In this document: one piece after another, positions 1-9,498 of the stretch
How positions within the stretch are numbered: position 1 is the stretch's first letter
Layout of the letters: each line of letters opens with the position of its first letter
Source: Bacteroidia bacterium
Lineage (GTDB): Bacteria; Bacteroidota; Bacteroidia; B-17B0; Aurantibacillaceae
Assembly (NCBI GenBank): GCA_026415195.1
Contig: JAOAHO010000001.1
Span: forward strand, 37,349-101,348
Reading direction: 5' to 3'
Length of the DNA stretch: 64,000 bases
Made by a program: the position numbers and the translations under genes
Notes under the pieces: generated by a model
What the model was told of the DNA's origin: nothing
Seen by the model: the letters and a program-made list of their open reading frames with translations, nothing else
Database searches by the model: none

Positions 1-658
1 CATCGGTTCTCACCACGCTCACCCCAATGCTCGAACCTTGGTTGGCGGGTTTTACAACAAAAGGCAAACCGCATAACATTTTGCATTCAGCCAACCAATC
101 GGTATGTTGGTCTTTACTAAAGTAGGCCTGACGTGTAAAAATTTTTTGTTTGGGTACATGAAAATTTTTTTCTTTCATCCATTTTTTCTGAACCGACTTG
201 TTCATGCCGAAAGCCGATGGCAAGATCCCGGAACCGGTATAGGGGATGTTGTAATATTCCAACAGTCCCTGAATGGTTCCGTCTTCTCCGCCCTCACCAT
301 GTAAGCATAAAAAAACCAGGTCAAAGTAATTTGTAAATTCCTGAGGATGAATAATTCTTCCAACTTTCGTCAGGATTTCTTTATGCTTTTCGGGTGAGGT
401 GTTTAAATATTCAATGTAATATTGAAAAGGGGAGTGGGACGGAATATCCTCGGCAGGAGGAAAAAAATCGCGAATGGTTCCTTTGTAGATATGTTTCCAA
501 TCTAGTATACAAAAGTTCCCAAAGCTGTCGATGAAAACCGGTATGGGTTCGAATAAGGATTTGTTGAGATTATCATATACGGTTCTGCCACCGGCAAACG
601 AAACCTCCCTTTCCCTGGACTTTCCTCCGAAAAAAATACCAAGACGTATTTTATCCAT
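1..658 (-). CDS. ddl: D-alanine--D-alanine ligase, C-terminal part cut off by the window edge
   Basis: An ATG at 658 opens a reading frame that runs off the left edge, so about 219 residues of the N-terminal part are visible. They begin MDKIRLGIFFGGKSRERE, the usual Ddl N-terminus. Further on there is GEGGEDGTIQGLLE around residue 135, PYTGSGILPSAFGMNKS, and the ATP-grasp loop KPANQGSSIGVSVV near the truncation. Ddl joins two D-alanines with ATP in the cytoplasm to make the terminal dipeptide of peptidoglycan precursors. The catalytic C-terminal lobe with the Mg-binding residues lies outside the window. The family call is firm; substrate preference (D-Ala rather than D-Lac) cannot be judged here. 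Confidence 0.9.
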   Translation of the reverse strand, partial: MDKIRLGIFFGGKSREREVSFAGGRTVYDNLNKSLFEPIPVFIDSFGNFCILDWKHIYKGTIRDFFPPAEDIPSHSPFQYYIEYLNTSPEKHKEILTKVGRIIHPQEFTNYFDLVFLCLHGEGGEDGTIQGLLEYYNIPYTGSGILPSAFGMNKSVQKKWMKEKNFHVPKQKIFTRQAYFSKDQHTDWLAECKMLCGLPFVVKPANQGSSIGVSVVRTD

Positions 659-842
659 GCATTAAGTTTTAATAAAAATCAATAAAAATATGGCTTATTG
701 AATCCTTTGCTCAAAAATTAGTTAACGGAGTTATTAACTGATTTAAAATTATAAAAATGTAATTTATGTTAATGGGTCAGAATTTTCTGAATGTATTTCT
801 ATTTATCTTGCAAAACCGGATGCATTTTTTCATACTATTCTG

Positions 843-850
843 TAATTTTA
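843..850 (+). promoter_or_regulatory. Possible -7 promoter element for tRNA-Arg
   Basis: TAATTTTA matches seven of eight positions of the Bacteroidetes -7 box (TAnnTTTG). It ends 12 nt before the mature tRNA, the same distance as the much better element before tRNA-Leu at 17385-17392. No TTTG box lies at the expected distance upstream, so the call is weak. Confidence 0.4.
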
Positions 851-862
851 CGCTTTCAATTT

Positions 863-934
863 GGCCCCGTAGTTCAATGGATAGAACGGAAGTTTCCTAA
901 ACTTTAAATACAGGTTCGATTCCTGTCGGGGCTA
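863..934 (+). tRNA. tRNA-Arg (anticodon CCU)
   Basis: A complete cloverleaf can be folded by eye: acceptor stem 863-869 with 927-933, D stem GTTC/GAAC (872-875/884-887), and anticodon stem GAAGT/ACTTT. The loop is TTCCTAA, giving anticodon CCT at 896-898. The T stem ACAGG/CCTGT carries the TTCGATT loop, and the discriminator is A934. The first acceptor pair is G-U. The 3' CCA is not encoded (CTA follows), so it must be added enzymatically. It decodes the arginine codon AGG. Confidence 0.96.
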
Positions 935-953
935 CTAAATAAAATAAAAAAAT

Positions 954-984
954 ACCCACGCGGCGGTTTTTTTGCCATGTGGGT
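954..984 (-). terminator. Intrinsic terminator of clpB, possibly bidirectional
   Basis: Inverted repeat ACCCAC (954-959) / GTGGGT (979-984) lies between the tRNA-Arg 3' end and the clpB stop codon. Read on the minus strand, the hairpin is followed by ATTTTTTT, a good U-tract for ending the clpB transcript. Read on the plus strand the tail is TTAAAAAA, a poorer terminator for the tRNA. Confidence 0.7.
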
Positions 985-1002
985 TAAAAAAGCTCCGAAT
1001 TA

Positions 1003-3624
1003 TTAAGATTTTATTGTTTCCGTTGCCGAGTTCCTGAATACGATCTCTTTTTCGTCGAAGCAATCGATGATTATGGGGTTATCTTTATTGATTTTACCCG
1101 CAATTATTTGCTTGGAAAGTTCATTTAAAATCAGACGTTGAATAACACGCTTCACCGGCCTTGCACCGAATTGCGGGTCATAGCCTTTCTGAGCAATGCA
1201 TTCCACGGCTTCAGGAGTGTATTCGAGGCGTATGTTTTGTTCGGAAAGACGTTCGGCTACTTGCTTCAACTGAAGTTCCACAATGCGTGTAACATATTCC
1301 CTTGACAGAGGTTCGAACATGATAATTTCATCTATCCTGTTCAGGAATTCAGGTCTTATGGACTTTTTCAATAGTTCAAAAACTTCCAGTTTCAAATCGG
1401 CCATGACCTCCTCCCGGTTAAATTCATTCAGTCCTTCAAGCTTTTCAAGAATAAGATGTGAACCAATATTGCTGGTCATGATGATGATGGTATTTTTAAA
1501 GTTTACGGTACGTCCCTTGTTGTCAGTAAGGCGACCATCGTCGAGCACCTGGAGCAAAATATTAAACACATCAGGATGTGCTTTTTCAATTTCATCCAAC
1601 AGAATTACCGAATAGGGCTTTCGCCTGACGGCTTCCGTAAGTTGCCCACCTTCATCATACCCCACATAGCCGGGCGGGGCACCTATAAGACGGCTTACGG
1701 AATGTTTTTCCTGATATTCGCTCATGTCGATGCGTGTCATGGCATTTTCGTTGTTAAATAAAAACTCGGCCAGTGCTTTGGCAAGTTCGGTTTTTCCCAC
1801 ACCAGTGGTACCCAGGAATATAAATGAACCGATGGGGCGCTTGGCATCCTGCAGTCCGGCACGGCTTCGGCGTATGGCATCCGACACGGCAAGGATGGCC
1901 GAGTCCTGACCTACCACGCGCTTATGTAGTTCTTCTTCAAGGTGAAGCAGTTTTTCACGTTCGCTCTGTACCATTCGGCTGACCGGAATTCCGGTCCAGG
2001 CGCTGACTACGGTGGCAATATCCTCGCTGTCCACTTCTTCTTTCACCAATTGAGAACCGCTCTCTTTGGCCTCGGCCAATTTATTTTCCAGTTCTTTCAA
2101 TTGAATTTCGGCTTCCCTGATCCTGCCATATCGCAATTCTGCCACTTTACCGTAGTCTCCTTGCTTTTCGGCCTGAGTGGCTTGCAATTTGTAATCTTCA
2201 ATTTGCAATTTCAATTTTTGTACTTTTTCAATCAGGTCTTTTTCCTGTTGCCAACGTGCACGCAGTGCATTCCTTTCTTCCTGAAGCTCGGCAATTTCCT
2301 TATTCAATTCTTCGACCCTGGCATCTTCTTTTTCACGCTTCATGGCTTCACGTTCAATTTCCAGTTGCATAATTTTTCTTTCCACTTCATCCAGGGCAAA
2401 AGGTTTGGAATTGATTTGCATACGCAGTTTGCTAGCGGCCTCGTCCATAAGGTCGATGGCTTTATCGGGCAGAAAACGATCGGAAATGTAACGTTGGCTC
2501 AGTTCCACGGCCGCAATTATGGCTTCGTCTTTGATTCTGACTTTATGATGTGTTTCGTATTTTTCTTTGATACCTCGCAAAATGGCAATGGCATCTTCAG
2601 TTGAAGGTTCATCCACCATTACCTTTTGAAAGCGGCGTTCCAGGGCTTTATCCTTCTCGAAATATTTTTGAAATTCATTCAGCGTGGTGGCTCCGATGGC
2701 ACGAAGTTCGCCGCGGGCCAAAGCTGGCTTTAAAATATTAGCAGCATCCATGGCTCCTTCACCGGAGGCACCGGCCCCCACAAGCGTATGGATTTCATCA
2801 ATAAAAAGAATAATGTCGCCTTCACTTTTTACTACTTCCTTCACCACCGACTTCAAACGTTCTTCAAATTCCCCTTTATATTTTGCACCTGCCACCAATG
2901 CTCCCATATCCAGGGAATAAATCTGTTTGTTTTTTAAGTTCTCGGGAACGTCGCCTGAAATGATTCGGTGGGCTAAGCCTTCAGCTATGGCTGTTTTACC
3001 CACACCGGGTTCACCAACCAGAATGGGATTGTTTTTGGTGCGCCTTGAAAGTATCTGCAACACCCTTCGGATTTCATCATCCCTGCCAATGACAGGATCC
3101 AGTTTTCCTGTAGCTGCTTGTTTGTTGAGGTTTATGGCATATTTATTCAGCGCATTGTAGGTGTCTTCCTGAGTCTGAGAAGTTACCCGTTCCCCTTTGC
3201 GCAATTCCTGAATGGCAAGCTTCAGAGATTTTTCCGTGATACCTTTTTCTTTCATCAACCTGCTGATTTCATCCTGGCTGCCAAGCAATGCCAATAAAAG
3301 ATGCTCTATTGAGACATATTCATCATTCCACTCTTTCAGCATCTGTTGGGCTTTAACCAGGCATGAATTTAAGGTTGAGGAAAGGTGAGGTTGGCCGCCG
3401 GATACTTTGGGAAATTTTTGTATAATTTTATCCACTTCCTGTTCAAAACGTTCCGGATTAATCTGGTGTTTTTTCAAAACATAATCCGTAACGGAAATTT
3501 CTTTGTCGAGCAAAGCTTTCATCAGATGGGCGTTTTGAATTTCCTGGTGCCCATGCGTCATGGCAATTTGTATGGCGTTCTGTATGGCTTCCTGAGCTTT
3601 TATAGTGTATTGATTCAGGTTCAT
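1003..3624 (-). CDS. clpB: ATP-dependent chaperone ClpB (Hsp100 disaggregase)
   Basis: This 873-residue protein is close in length to E. coli ClpB (857). Domains in order: the double Clp-N substrate domain (about 1-145); first AAA+ ATPase with Walker A GEPGVGKT near residue 203 and Walker [11 protein letters not shown]; a long charged coiled-coil middle domain (about 400-525); second AAA+ with Walker A GTTGVGKT near 603 and [14 protein letters not shown]; and the small C-terminal domain. The middle coiled coil separates ClpB from ClpA/ClpC, and no ClpP-binding loop is apparent. ClpB works with DnaK in the cytoplasm to pull proteins out of aggregates. It is monocistronic: a terminator follows it and a 160-nt intergenic region precedes it. 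I see no CIRCE element upstream. Confidence 0.97.
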   Translation of the reverse strand: MNLNQYTIKAQEAIQNAIQIAMTHGHQEIQNAHLMKALLDKEISVTDYVLKKHQINPERFEQEVDKIIQKFPKVSGGQPHLSSTLNSCLVKAQQMLKEWNDEYVSIEHLLLALLGSQDEISRLMKEKGITEKSLKLAIQELRKGERVTSQTQEDTYNALNKYAINLNKQAATGKLDPVIGRDDEIRRVLQILSRRTKNNPILVGEPGVGKTAIAEGLAHRIISGDVPENLKNKQIYSLDMGALVAGAKYKGEFEERLKSVVKEVVKSEGDIILFIDEIHTLVGAGASGEGAMDAANILKPALARGELRAIGATTLNEFQKYFEKDKALERRFQKVMVDEPSTEDAIAILRGIKEKYETHHKVRIKDEAIIAAVELSQRYISDRFLPDKAIDLMDEAASKLRMQINSKPFALDEVERKIMQLEIEREAMKREKEDARVEELNKEIAELQEERNALRARWQQEKDLIEKVQKLKLQIEDYKLQATQAEKQGDYGKVAELRYGRIREAEIQLKELENKLAEAKESGSQLVKEEVDSEDIATVVSAWTGIPVSRMVQSEREKLLHLEEELHKRVVGQDSAILAVSDAIRRSRAGLQDAKRPIGSFIFLGTTGVGKTELAKALAEFLFNNENAMTRIDMSEYQEKHSVSRLIGAPPGYVGYDEGGQLTEAVRRKPYSVILLDEIEKAHPDVFNILLQVLDDGRLTDNKGRTVNFKNTIIIMTSNIGSHLILEKLEGLNEFNREEVMADLKLEVFELLKKSIRPEFLNRIDEIIMFEPLSREYVTRIVELQLKQVAERLSEQNIRLEYTPEAVECIAQKGYDPQFGARPVKRVIQRLILNELSKQIIAGKINKDNPIIIDCFDEKEIVFRNSATETIKS

Positions 3625-3784
3625 GGCTAAATGTTTTTATTTTTTTTCACAGCAAATTACATACCTGAATTTTTATGTGTCATACTTTCATTAAATACCC
3701 GGAATTTATGAAAAAAATGCATGATTTTACAATTAAATCCGACGAAGTGGCATTGTTTTTTTTTGTAATTTTATATGTTGGCCA

Positions 3785-4363
3785 ATGAGTTTTAAATTTT
3801 ATCTTTTATTGATTGGGTTTATAATAACGTTTAATACTAAAGGGCAAATTTCAAATCCAACCTCTCCTCACATCTACATTAAATTTTCCAAAAAAGATTA
3901 TGACTGTACAAAGGGCGCAGTTGCTCTTTCCATTGATAGTGGCAAACCTCCATATACCATCACTTGGTCGAACGGGGTGCAGGGGTACTATTATCTGAAC
4001 GAACTGGAACCTGCTGATTATTCAGTTTTAATAACTGATGGAAATGGTAAAGACACCACACTTTATTTTTCAATATTGAAAACGGTGTGTCGGGTTATTC
4101 CTGATAACTTATTTTCTCCAAATGGAGACAATATCAATGACAGATGGAGAATTAGCGGTTTGGAATATTATAAAAATTTCGAACTCTTTGTTTTTAATAA
4201 GTGGGGACAACAGGTACACCATCAGGAAGGAGGAACGTATGAACCCTGGGATGGTCGGTATTTGGGAACCCCCGTTGTGGATGCCACCTACTATTTTGTA
4301 TTATACTTGGAAAAAGGTAAAAAGGATAGCATTATTAAAGGAAATGTTACAATAATTCGATGA
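3785..4363 (+). CDS. Small secreted protein with one SprB-like repeat and a T9SS type-B sorting domain
   Basis: The 192-residue protein opens with a Sec signal peptide (about 1-21, ending near the sequence FNTKGQ). Residues about 35-90 resemble a single SprB repeat, with PPYTITWSNG followed by a DYSVLITDGNGKDTT-type end. The last 85 residues are the gliding-motility-associated C-terminal domain (type-B CTD): FSPNGDNINDRWRISG, FELFVFNKWGQQVH, WDGRY and a final NVTIIR. In this family the CTD directs export through the type IX system after Sec passage, so the protein is predicted to be surface-bound or released. Its stop overlaps the start of a PorP/SprF gene (ATGA), which implies translational coupling. 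It is far shorter than SprB adhesins, little more than a CTD with one domain attached. Its ligand is unknown. Confidence 0.8.
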   Translation: MSFKFYLLLIGFIITFNTKGQISNPTSPHIYIKFSKKDYDCTKGAVALSIDSGKPPYTITWSNGVQGYYYLNELEPADYSVLITDGNGKDTTLYFSILKTVCRVIPDNLFSPNGDNINDRWRISGLEYYKNFELFVFNKWGQQVHHQEGGTYEPWDGRYLGTPVVDATYYFVLYLEKGKKDSIIKGNVTIIR

Positions 4364-5313
4364 AAAAATATTTTTGTTTTCATATATTTCTTTTGGTTTT
4401 TCTTTTTGGGCAACAAACCCAACAATATACGCAGTTTCTTTTTAATAAGGCCGGATATAATCCAGCGGCATCAGGGTATTCGTTCAGAAGCCCTTATGAA
4501 ATCATATTCGGAGGAAGAAATCAATGGATTGGTTTTGGGAATGAGCCGTCGGAAATTTTTTTAAATGCCAATTATACCCTTATTCCCCCAAGGGCATACA
4601 AAAGCTGGCACAATTTTGGAGTATATGTACAACAGGATATCAATGGAGCATTTATTAACAACGGATTTTATTTAGGTTATGCCTATCATAAGTTTTTACT
4701 GAATAAAACTGTAATGGCGGTGGGAGTTTTTGGGGGTGCAAAGCAATTTTTTTTTAAAAGAAGAGACTTTGATAAATCCGATCCTGCCGTATCAGCAAGT
4801 AATGATATGCTTTGGGCTTATCCCGAAATCATACCGGGGATAAGAATTTACAATAAAAAATTTTTTTGGGATTTAAGCCTGTGGCAAACTACGGTATTCA
4901 GGATGAAGGGATTATTTGGGAGTAAAAAAATCGGAGCGCCGTCTAAAACTCCTTTGCATTATATCACTACTCTGGGGCTTCGTTTTAATCTTCCTTACTA
5001 TAATCATTTGGTTTGTGCATTGAATCTGAGAGGAACTTTCAGGCCTTTGCCAAATCCGGAGATCAGTATTATGAATTACTTTTATCAACGTTTTGCCTAT
5101 GGCATAAATATTCGTAATCGTGATTTTATTTGCGGAATTATTCAGTTCAGAATTGTAAACCACTTGGTAGTAGGCCTTGCCTATGATCTTGCTATTAATA
5201 AAATGATCAAAAGGGCCCCGCATACGGCAGAAATTATGATAGGATTAAGCCCTATTTTTGGAAATGATATCAAGGAAAAACCGGTATATATTTTGGATGA
5301 TTGTTACTATTAA
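4360..5313 (+). CDS. PorP/SprF-family type IX secretion outer-membrane protein
   Basis: 317 residues with an N-terminal signal peptide (about 1-18) and the family opening QQTQQYTQFLFNKAGYNPAASGY. This is followed by aromatic-rich alternating beta segments typical of a beta-barrel. PorP and SprF proteins sit in the outer membrane and are needed to export or attach particular T9SS type-B cargo, such as SprB in gliding bacteria. The start overlaps the stop of the type-B cargo gene by 4 nt, so the cargo just upstream is its likely partner (inference). The 3' end overlaps the convergent RluA-type gene by 4 nt. A second PorP paralogue lies at 30655-31593. Confidence 0.87.
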   Translation: MKKYFCFHIFLLVFLFGQQTQQYTQFLFNKAGYNPAASGYSFRSPYEIIFGGRNQWIGFGNEPSEIFLNANYTLIPPRAYKSWHNFGVYVQQDINGAFINNGFYLGYAYHKFLLNKTVMAVGVFGGAKQFFFKRRDFDKSDPAVSASNDMLWAYPEIIPGIRIYNKKFFWDLSLWQTTVFRMKGLFGSKKIGAPSKTPLHYITTLGLRFNLPYYNHLVCALNLRGTFRPLPNPEISIMNYFYQRFAYGINIRNRDFICGIIQFRIVNHLVVGLAYDLAINKMIKRAPHTAEIMIGLSPIFGNDIKEKPVYILDDCYY

Positions 5314-6005
5314 GAATTTTTGATTTTATTTTTAAAAAAATTCCAAAGCGGATCATCGCTTTCGGGATATGAATGAAAAATCATTTTCTTTTTTAGTACG
5401 GGGTGATGAAAAGCCAATTTCCAGGCATGGAGGTGAATGTATGGTCCGGGATTTGTGCGAGGCGCACCGTATTTAATGTCACCTTTGATGGGCATTCCGA
5501 CATAAGACAATTGTGCCCTGATTTGATGGTGCCTGCCGGTATGAAGGTTGATTTTTAGCAGATGGTAGTTGTCCGAAGAAGCCCAATATTCATATTCCAG
5601 CCTTGCTTCTTTAGCCCCGCTTATCATCTTTTCATGAACTTTCGATGTGTTGGTTTTTGTGTTTTTTTTCAGGTAATGCACCAAGGTATCTTTTTCTTTC
5701 GGAGGTTTTTCACACACCACTGCCAAATATTCTTTTTCTGTTTGCCTGCTTCGGAAGGCCTCCGATAATCGTGCCATGGCCTTACTGGTGCGGGCAAATA
5801 CCATTACTCCTCCCACAGGTCTGTCAAGGCGATGTACTAGTCCTAAATAAACATTTCCGGGTTTTTGATATTTTTCTTTAATATATTCTTTTACAAGATC
5901 ATATAAAGATTCATCTCCTGAGATGTCTGATTGAACAGGTTGTCCGGGAAGCTTTTCCAAAACCAGTATATGATTATCCTCAAAAAGTATTTTATTTCTC
6001 AACAT
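5310..6005 (-). CDS. RluA-family pseudouridine synthase
   Basis: 231 residues covering the catalytic fold only, with no S4 RNA-binding domain. The signature HRLDRPVGGVMVFARTS holds the catalytic aspartate at about residue 61, and GRHHQIRAQL near the C-terminal third is the second family motif. The enzyme isomerises uridines in ribosomal or transfer RNA. The exact target cannot be told from sequence, because S4-less RluA enzymes modify different sites. The start ATG at 6005 is 52 nt from the divergent rpmE2 start. The stop overlaps the convergent porP-like gene by 4 nt, with no terminator hairpin between them. Confidence 0.9.
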   Translation of the reverse strand: MLRNKILFEDNHILVLEKLPGQPVQSDISGDESLYDLVKEYIKEKYQKPGNVYLGLVHRLDRPVGGVMVFARTSKAMARLSEAFRSRQTEKEYLAVVCEKPPKEKDTLVHYLKKNTKTNTSKVHEKMISGAKEARLEYEYWASSDNYHLLKINLHTGRHHQIRAQLSYVGMPIKGDIKYGAPRTNPGPYIHLHAWKLAFHHPVLKKKMIFHSYPESDDPLWNFFKNKIKNS

Positions 6006-6037
6006 TGATGGGGGTTCAAAAATATTCTTTATATTTG
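6005..6037 (+). promoter_or_regulatory. Promoter of rpmE2
   Basis: TATATTTG at 6030-6037 is an exact match to the Bacteroidetes -7 consensus TAnnTTTG. A TTG at 6005-6007 lies 22 nt upstream, a little further than the usual spacing, and overlaps the divergent gene's start codon. Confidence 0.55.
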
Positions 6038-6056
6038 CCTTCCCAAAATTTTATCT

Positions 6057-6314
6057 ATGAAAAAAGATATTCATCCTGAAAACTACCGCCTGTGTGTGTT
6101 TAAAGATATGTCGAACGGTTATTCTTTTTTAACCCGTTCTTGTGCCGAGACCAAAGATACCATAGTTTGGGAGGATGGCAAGGAATACCCATTGGTAAAG
6201 CTGGATATATCCATGGCTTCTCATCCTTATTACACAGGAAAGCAAGTTCTGGTGGATACCGCCGGGCGTGTGGATAAATTTCGAAGCCGTTATGCCAAGA
6301 AGAAAACGAAATAA
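6057..6314 (+). CDS. rpmE2: 50S ribosomal protein L31, type B (zinc-free)
   Basis: 85 residues beginning [19 protein letters not shown], with a C-terminal basic tail [11 protein letters not shown]. This is the type-B form, which lacks the CxxC zinc ligand of type-A L31. Only isolated cysteines (about 13 and 29) are present. L31 bridges the 50S and 30S subunits. In many bacteria the type-B paralogue replaces type A under zinc shortage, but here it may simply be the only copy; the rest of the genome would be needed to know. The gene has its own promoter and terminator and so is transcribed alone. Confidence 0.95.
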   Translation: MKKDIHPENYRLCVFKDMSNGYSFLTRSCAETKDTIVWEDGKEYPLVKLDISMASHPYYTGKQVLVDTAGRVDKFRSRYAKKKTK

Positions 6315-6320
6315 TTTTGA

Positions 6321-6346
6321 AGCGGGCAAAAGCCCGCTTTTTTTTT
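6321..6346 (+). terminator. Intrinsic terminator after rpmE2
   Basis: A perfect 7-bp stem AGCGGGC (6321-6327) / GCCCGCT (6332-6338) with an AAAA loop is followed by a run of T to 6346. It lies 7 nt past the rpmE2 stop codon. Confidence 0.93.
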
Positions 6347-6414
6347 GACAACCCATACTTTTTTTTTAACAAATTAAAAAAACGAAAGAAAATACCTGAA
6401 TTTTAACTTCAAAT

Positions 6415-7521
6415 ATGCAACTGAAATATCAGGCCGATGAACCGGCATATCTTTTAATGGAAGATGGAACGTTCTTTGAAGGTAAGGCAGCCGGAAAAAA
6501 AACTACCTCTGCCGGGGAAATTTGTTTTAATACCGGAATGACCGGCTATCAGGAAATTTTCACCGACCCTTCCTACTCGGGCCAAATCATTGTAATGGCT
6601 AGTCCGCATATAGGTAATTACGGAATTCATAGAGATGAAACTGAGTCGGAAAGTGTTCAAATAAGGGGGATGGCATGCAGGGAATTCAGTAAAATATTTA
6701 GCCGCCCATCCGCATCAAAAAGTTTGCAAGCTTACTTTGAAGAAAACAACATACCGTGCATTTTTGGAATTGATACTCGTAAGTTGGTCAGGCATATTCG
6801 TATTAAAGGGGCTCAGAATGCAGTTATTACCACAGAAAAAAAATCGAAAGAAGAACTTGCAGAAATTCTGAAATCAGTTCCTTCCATGAAAGGCCTTGAA
6901 CTGGCTTCAAGCGTGAGCACCAAAAAGCCCTACGACTTCGGCCCAGACTATCCGGGTAAAAAAGTGGCAGTATTGGATTTTGGTGTAAAAACCAATATCC
7001 TAAGGTCTTTGTCAGAAAGGGGATTACGTTTAAAAGTGTTTCCATGGAATACATCTTTGAACGATTTACTTTCATTTGAGCCCGATGGTATTATGCTCAG
7101 TAACGGTCCCGGAGATCCGGAACCCCTTACTGGGCCCATTCAGGTAATTCGGGAATTGGTAAATATGAATAAGCCAGTTTTCGGCATTTGTCTTGGGCAT
7201 CAGCTTTTGGCTCTTTCACAAGGACTTAAAACCTATAAAATGCATGCAGGGCACCGGGGCATAAATCACCCCGTAAAAAACCTTCTGACCGGCCATTGCG
7301 AAATTACATCCCAAAATCATGGATTCAGTGTTAGTATGGATGACCTGAAAGCAAATCCTGATTTGGAATTAACCCACATCAATCTCAACGACAAAACGGT
7401 GGAGGGCATTCGCATCAAAGGCAAAAAAGCTTTCTCCGTTCAATATCATCCTGAAGCATGTCCGGGACCACATGATGCTTCCTATTTGTTTGATGATTTT
7501 GTTAAACTAATGGATAATTAA
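6415..7521 (+). CDS. carA: Carbamoyl-phosphate synthase small (glutaminase) subunit
   Basis: 368 residues. The N-terminal CPSase small-chain domain opens with LLMEDGTFFEGKAAGK and FNTGMTGYQEIFTDPSY. The C-terminal class-I glutamine amidotransferase carries the nucleophile in FGICLGHQ (Cys259) and the His/Glu pair in HPEACPG. CarA hydrolyses glutamine and channels ammonia to CarB to make carbamoyl phosphate for pyrimidine and arginine synthesis. carB is not adjacent; it must be elsewhere if the enzyme is functional. The 3' end overlaps the stop of the convergent phosphatase gene by 4 nt. Confidence 0.97.
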   Translation: MQLKYQADEPAYLLMEDGTFFEGKAAGKKTTSAGEICFNTGMTGYQEIFTDPSYSGQIIVMASPHIGNYGIHRDETESESVQIRGMACREFSKIFSRPSASKSLQAYFEENNIPCIFGIDTRKLVRHIRIKGAQNAVITTEKKSKEELAEILKSVPSMKGLELASSVSTKKPYDFGPDYPGKKVAVLDFGVKTNILRSLSERGLRLKVFPWNTSLNDLLSFEPDGIMLSNGPGDPEPLTGPIQVIRELVNMNKPVFGICLGHQLLALSQGLKTYKMHAGHRGINHPVKNLLTGHCEITSQNHGFSVSMDDLKANPDLELTHINLNDKTVEGIRIKGKKAFSVQYHPEACPGPHDASYLFDDFVKLMDN

Positions 7522-8696
7522 AAACAAAGGTCGTCAGTAAAAATACTCAGTACGGCTACATCGTCTTTTAGTTCATGTACTTCCGATAAGTGCTTTACTT
7601 CCTTTTCAATGGTTTGTATAATGACTTCAGGCTCGGTAAAATGCCCGGCCACCAGTTGTTCGGTGAAATTTTGCGGTATCGACGGATATTCATCCAGTAA
7701 TTCTTTCCAACCGTCGGTATATAAGAAAATTCCGATTTGCCCGGCATATTCACGAATGTCCACATCCACTTGTTTAAGATCTTCAGAAATCCCCAGTAAA
7801 GTACATCCTTTATCCATAAGCGAGATATTACCGTTTTCAATCAACAAAGGAGAACAATGTCCGGCGTTAATGGTGGTGAGTTGTTGACTTCGAAGGTTGA
7901 TTTTACCCAAGAACATCGAAGCAAATTGTTCCCCTTTAGCACTTTGCCAAACCCTTTTATTTATTTCCAATATGATATCTTTCAGATTGTGCGTAAAGCC
8001 GATCAGGCTTCTAAGACAGGCCTGAATGTTGCTCATTAACAATGCCGCGGGTATTCCTTTACCACTTACATCGGCAATGCAAAATAAAAATTCATGTCGG
8101 TTCAGGGGAATCCAATCGTAGTAATCACCGCCCACTTCATAGTAAGGCAGGTAAAATCCGCATACTTTCAAATGTCCTTCCATAGGTAAATCGGAAGGAA
8201 GCAATTTTCTTTGAATATCCGAGGCCAATGAAATTTCCCTGTTCAGTGTGCTTCTGGCCATTTCTAATTTTGCCAGGCGTTTGTTTTCAATGGCCATCAT
8301 TAACACGTGGGTTAACGTTTTTATGAATTCAAGATCGGGCGGAGACGGTTCCTTCTCCCACCCCAGCAAAACCATGCCCAAAGGAAGGTTTTTGTGTAAT
8401 ACGGGTAAAACAAAACGAAATCCGTTGGCATAAGCCGGATGATTATGTTCAATGATCATTTCTTTATCTGCATCAAGATAAGATCTGGCAAATTCGGGAA
8501 TTTTCGTTTTAGGGTAGCGAAGTTCCCAGCTATCGTTACGGTGAATTAAAAAAAGGATGTTACGTATATTAAAATGATGCTCTAAAGAATCCGCATACAA
8601 GTGAATTAATTCTGAAGAAGGGCTGTTGCGGTTAATGGCCATGGTAAGCCGAAGTAAAGTTTGTAATTTTAAATCGGTTAATTGGGAAAGCATCAT
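7518..8696 (-). CDS. SpoIIE/RsbU-type PP2C phosphatase with GAF-like sensor domain
   Basis: 392 residues. About 1-150 looks like a GAF-type sensory domain. A short helical linker (DIQRKLLPSDLP) leads into the PP2C-like SpoIIE domain from about 170, with metal-binding aspartates in VGGDYYDWIPL, CIADVSGKGIPAALLMS, LYTDGW and DDVAVLSIF. Proteins of this type dephosphorylate anti-sigma-factor antagonists or similar STAS proteins in partner-switching pathways. No STAS or anti-sigma partner lies nearby, so the target is unknown. No membrane segment is evident, so it is probably cytoplasmic. It is divergent from the DUF2490 gene, with only 30 nt between starts. Confidence 0.86.
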   Translation of the reverse strand: MMLSQLTDLKLQTLLRLTMAINRNSPSSELIHLYADSLEHHFNIRNILFLIHRNDSWELRYPKTKIPEFARSYLDADKEMIIEHNHPAYANGFRFVLPVLHKNLPLGMVLLGWEKEPSPPDLEFIKTLTHVLMMAIENKRLAKLEMARSTLNREISLASDIQRKLLPSDLPMEGHLKVCGFYLPYYEVGGDYYDWIPLNRHEFLFCIADVSGKGIPAALLMSNIQACLRSLIGFTHNLKDIILEINKRVWQSAKGEQFASMFLGKINLRSQQLTTINAGHCSPLLIENGNISLMDKGCTLLGISEDLKQVDVDIREYAGQIGIFLYTDGWKELLDEYPSIPQNFTEQLVAGHFTEPEVIIQTIEKEVKHLSEVHELKDDVAVLSIFTDDLCF

Positions 8697-8726
8697 TCGA
8701 AAATTACGAATTAATTATTTAATATA

Positions 8727-9410
8727 ATGTCTTTCGTAAGAATTGTAATTTATTTAATGATTTTGGTAAGATTAATTTTTTCTCAAAGCATGGGAAATTG
8801 GGTTATTTATATTTCTCAGGTTAAATTAGGTAAAAAAGGCGTGCTTTGGAATGAATGTCAATGGCGGAATGGAGAGTTGTTCCAACCCGATTTAAATCAG
8901 TTATTGTTGAGATACGGAATAGGCATTCAGCATTCTCAGAGTATACAATCCATTATGGGGTATGCTTTCATTCATAATCGAAACTCTTTACCTGTTGGTA
9001 CCATAAATTATTTCAATGAACATCGTTTGTTTCAGCAATTCATATTCCTATTCAAAATTCAAAATCTGATGTTCCAAAACCGGTTCCGTCTGGAAGAAAG
9101 GTTTATGCAAAATCATCCCTTACAATTTCGATTTCGATATTTTGCATACATCATGTTCCCCTTAATTTCAAGGGATTTCGGAACTAAAACTTTTTATTTT
9201 TCATCTTATAACGAAATTTTCATCCTCCCTTTCCCTTTTAATTTTGACAGAAACCGGTTTTATGCCGCTTTCGGATATTATTTCAATCCAAACCTGAGAA
9301 TTGAGGCAGGCATCATGAACCAGATGACGGGGCTGCATACAGAACAAAAGCAAGCACAATTAGCCGTTTTTCATAACTTTAAGATTCACAGGGACAGGGT
9401 GAAGAATTAA
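8727..9410 (+). CDS. DUF2490-family outer-membrane beta-barrel protein
   Basis: 227 residues with an N-terminal signal peptide (about 1-20). The body fits the DUF2490 family seen mostly in Bacteroidetes: FQNRFRLEERF, FRFRYFAYIMFPL, NEIFILPFPFNFDRNRFYAAFGYYFNPNLRIEAGIMNQ. The alternating aromatic segments suggest an outer-membrane beta-barrel. Its function is not known. The next gene, a T9SS type-B secreted protein, follows after 88 nt on the same strand, so the two may be co-transcribed. Confidence 0.75.
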   Translation: MSFVRIVIYLMILVRLIFSQSMGNWVIYISQVKLGKKGVLWNECQWRNGELFQPDLNQLLLRYGIGIQHSQSIQSIMGYAFIHNRNSLPVGTINYFNEHRLFQQFIFLFKIQNLMFQNRFRLEERFMQNHPLQFRFRYFAYIMFPLISRDFGTKTFYFSSYNEIFILPFPFNFDRNRFYAAFGYYFNPNLRIEAGIMNQMTGLHTEQKQAQLAVFHNFKIHRDRVKN

Positions 9411-9498
9411 CGGTTTTTAAAGTTCCTCAACTTAAAATTTTTATTAAATTTAAACGTTATTAAAAAAAATCAAACGGGTTTTATTCATAACTGCCTTT

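Noticed and set aside
659..842. Possible small gene or regulatory RNA between ddl and tRNA-Arg
   Set aside because: Very A/T-rich, no open frame of note, no stable hairpin seen.
1942..2604. A 220-codon open frame on the plus strand opposite clpB
   Set aside because: It is rich in Phe and His, as expected for the complement of a Glu/Lys-rich coiled coil, and lies wholly inside the well-supported clpB gene. No recognisable domain.
3625..3784. CIRCE or sigma-32-like heat-shock element upstream of clpB
   Set aside because: No TTAGCACTC-type inverted repeat or recognisable heat-shock promoter was seen; a TAATTTG on the minus strand is only a partial -7 match.
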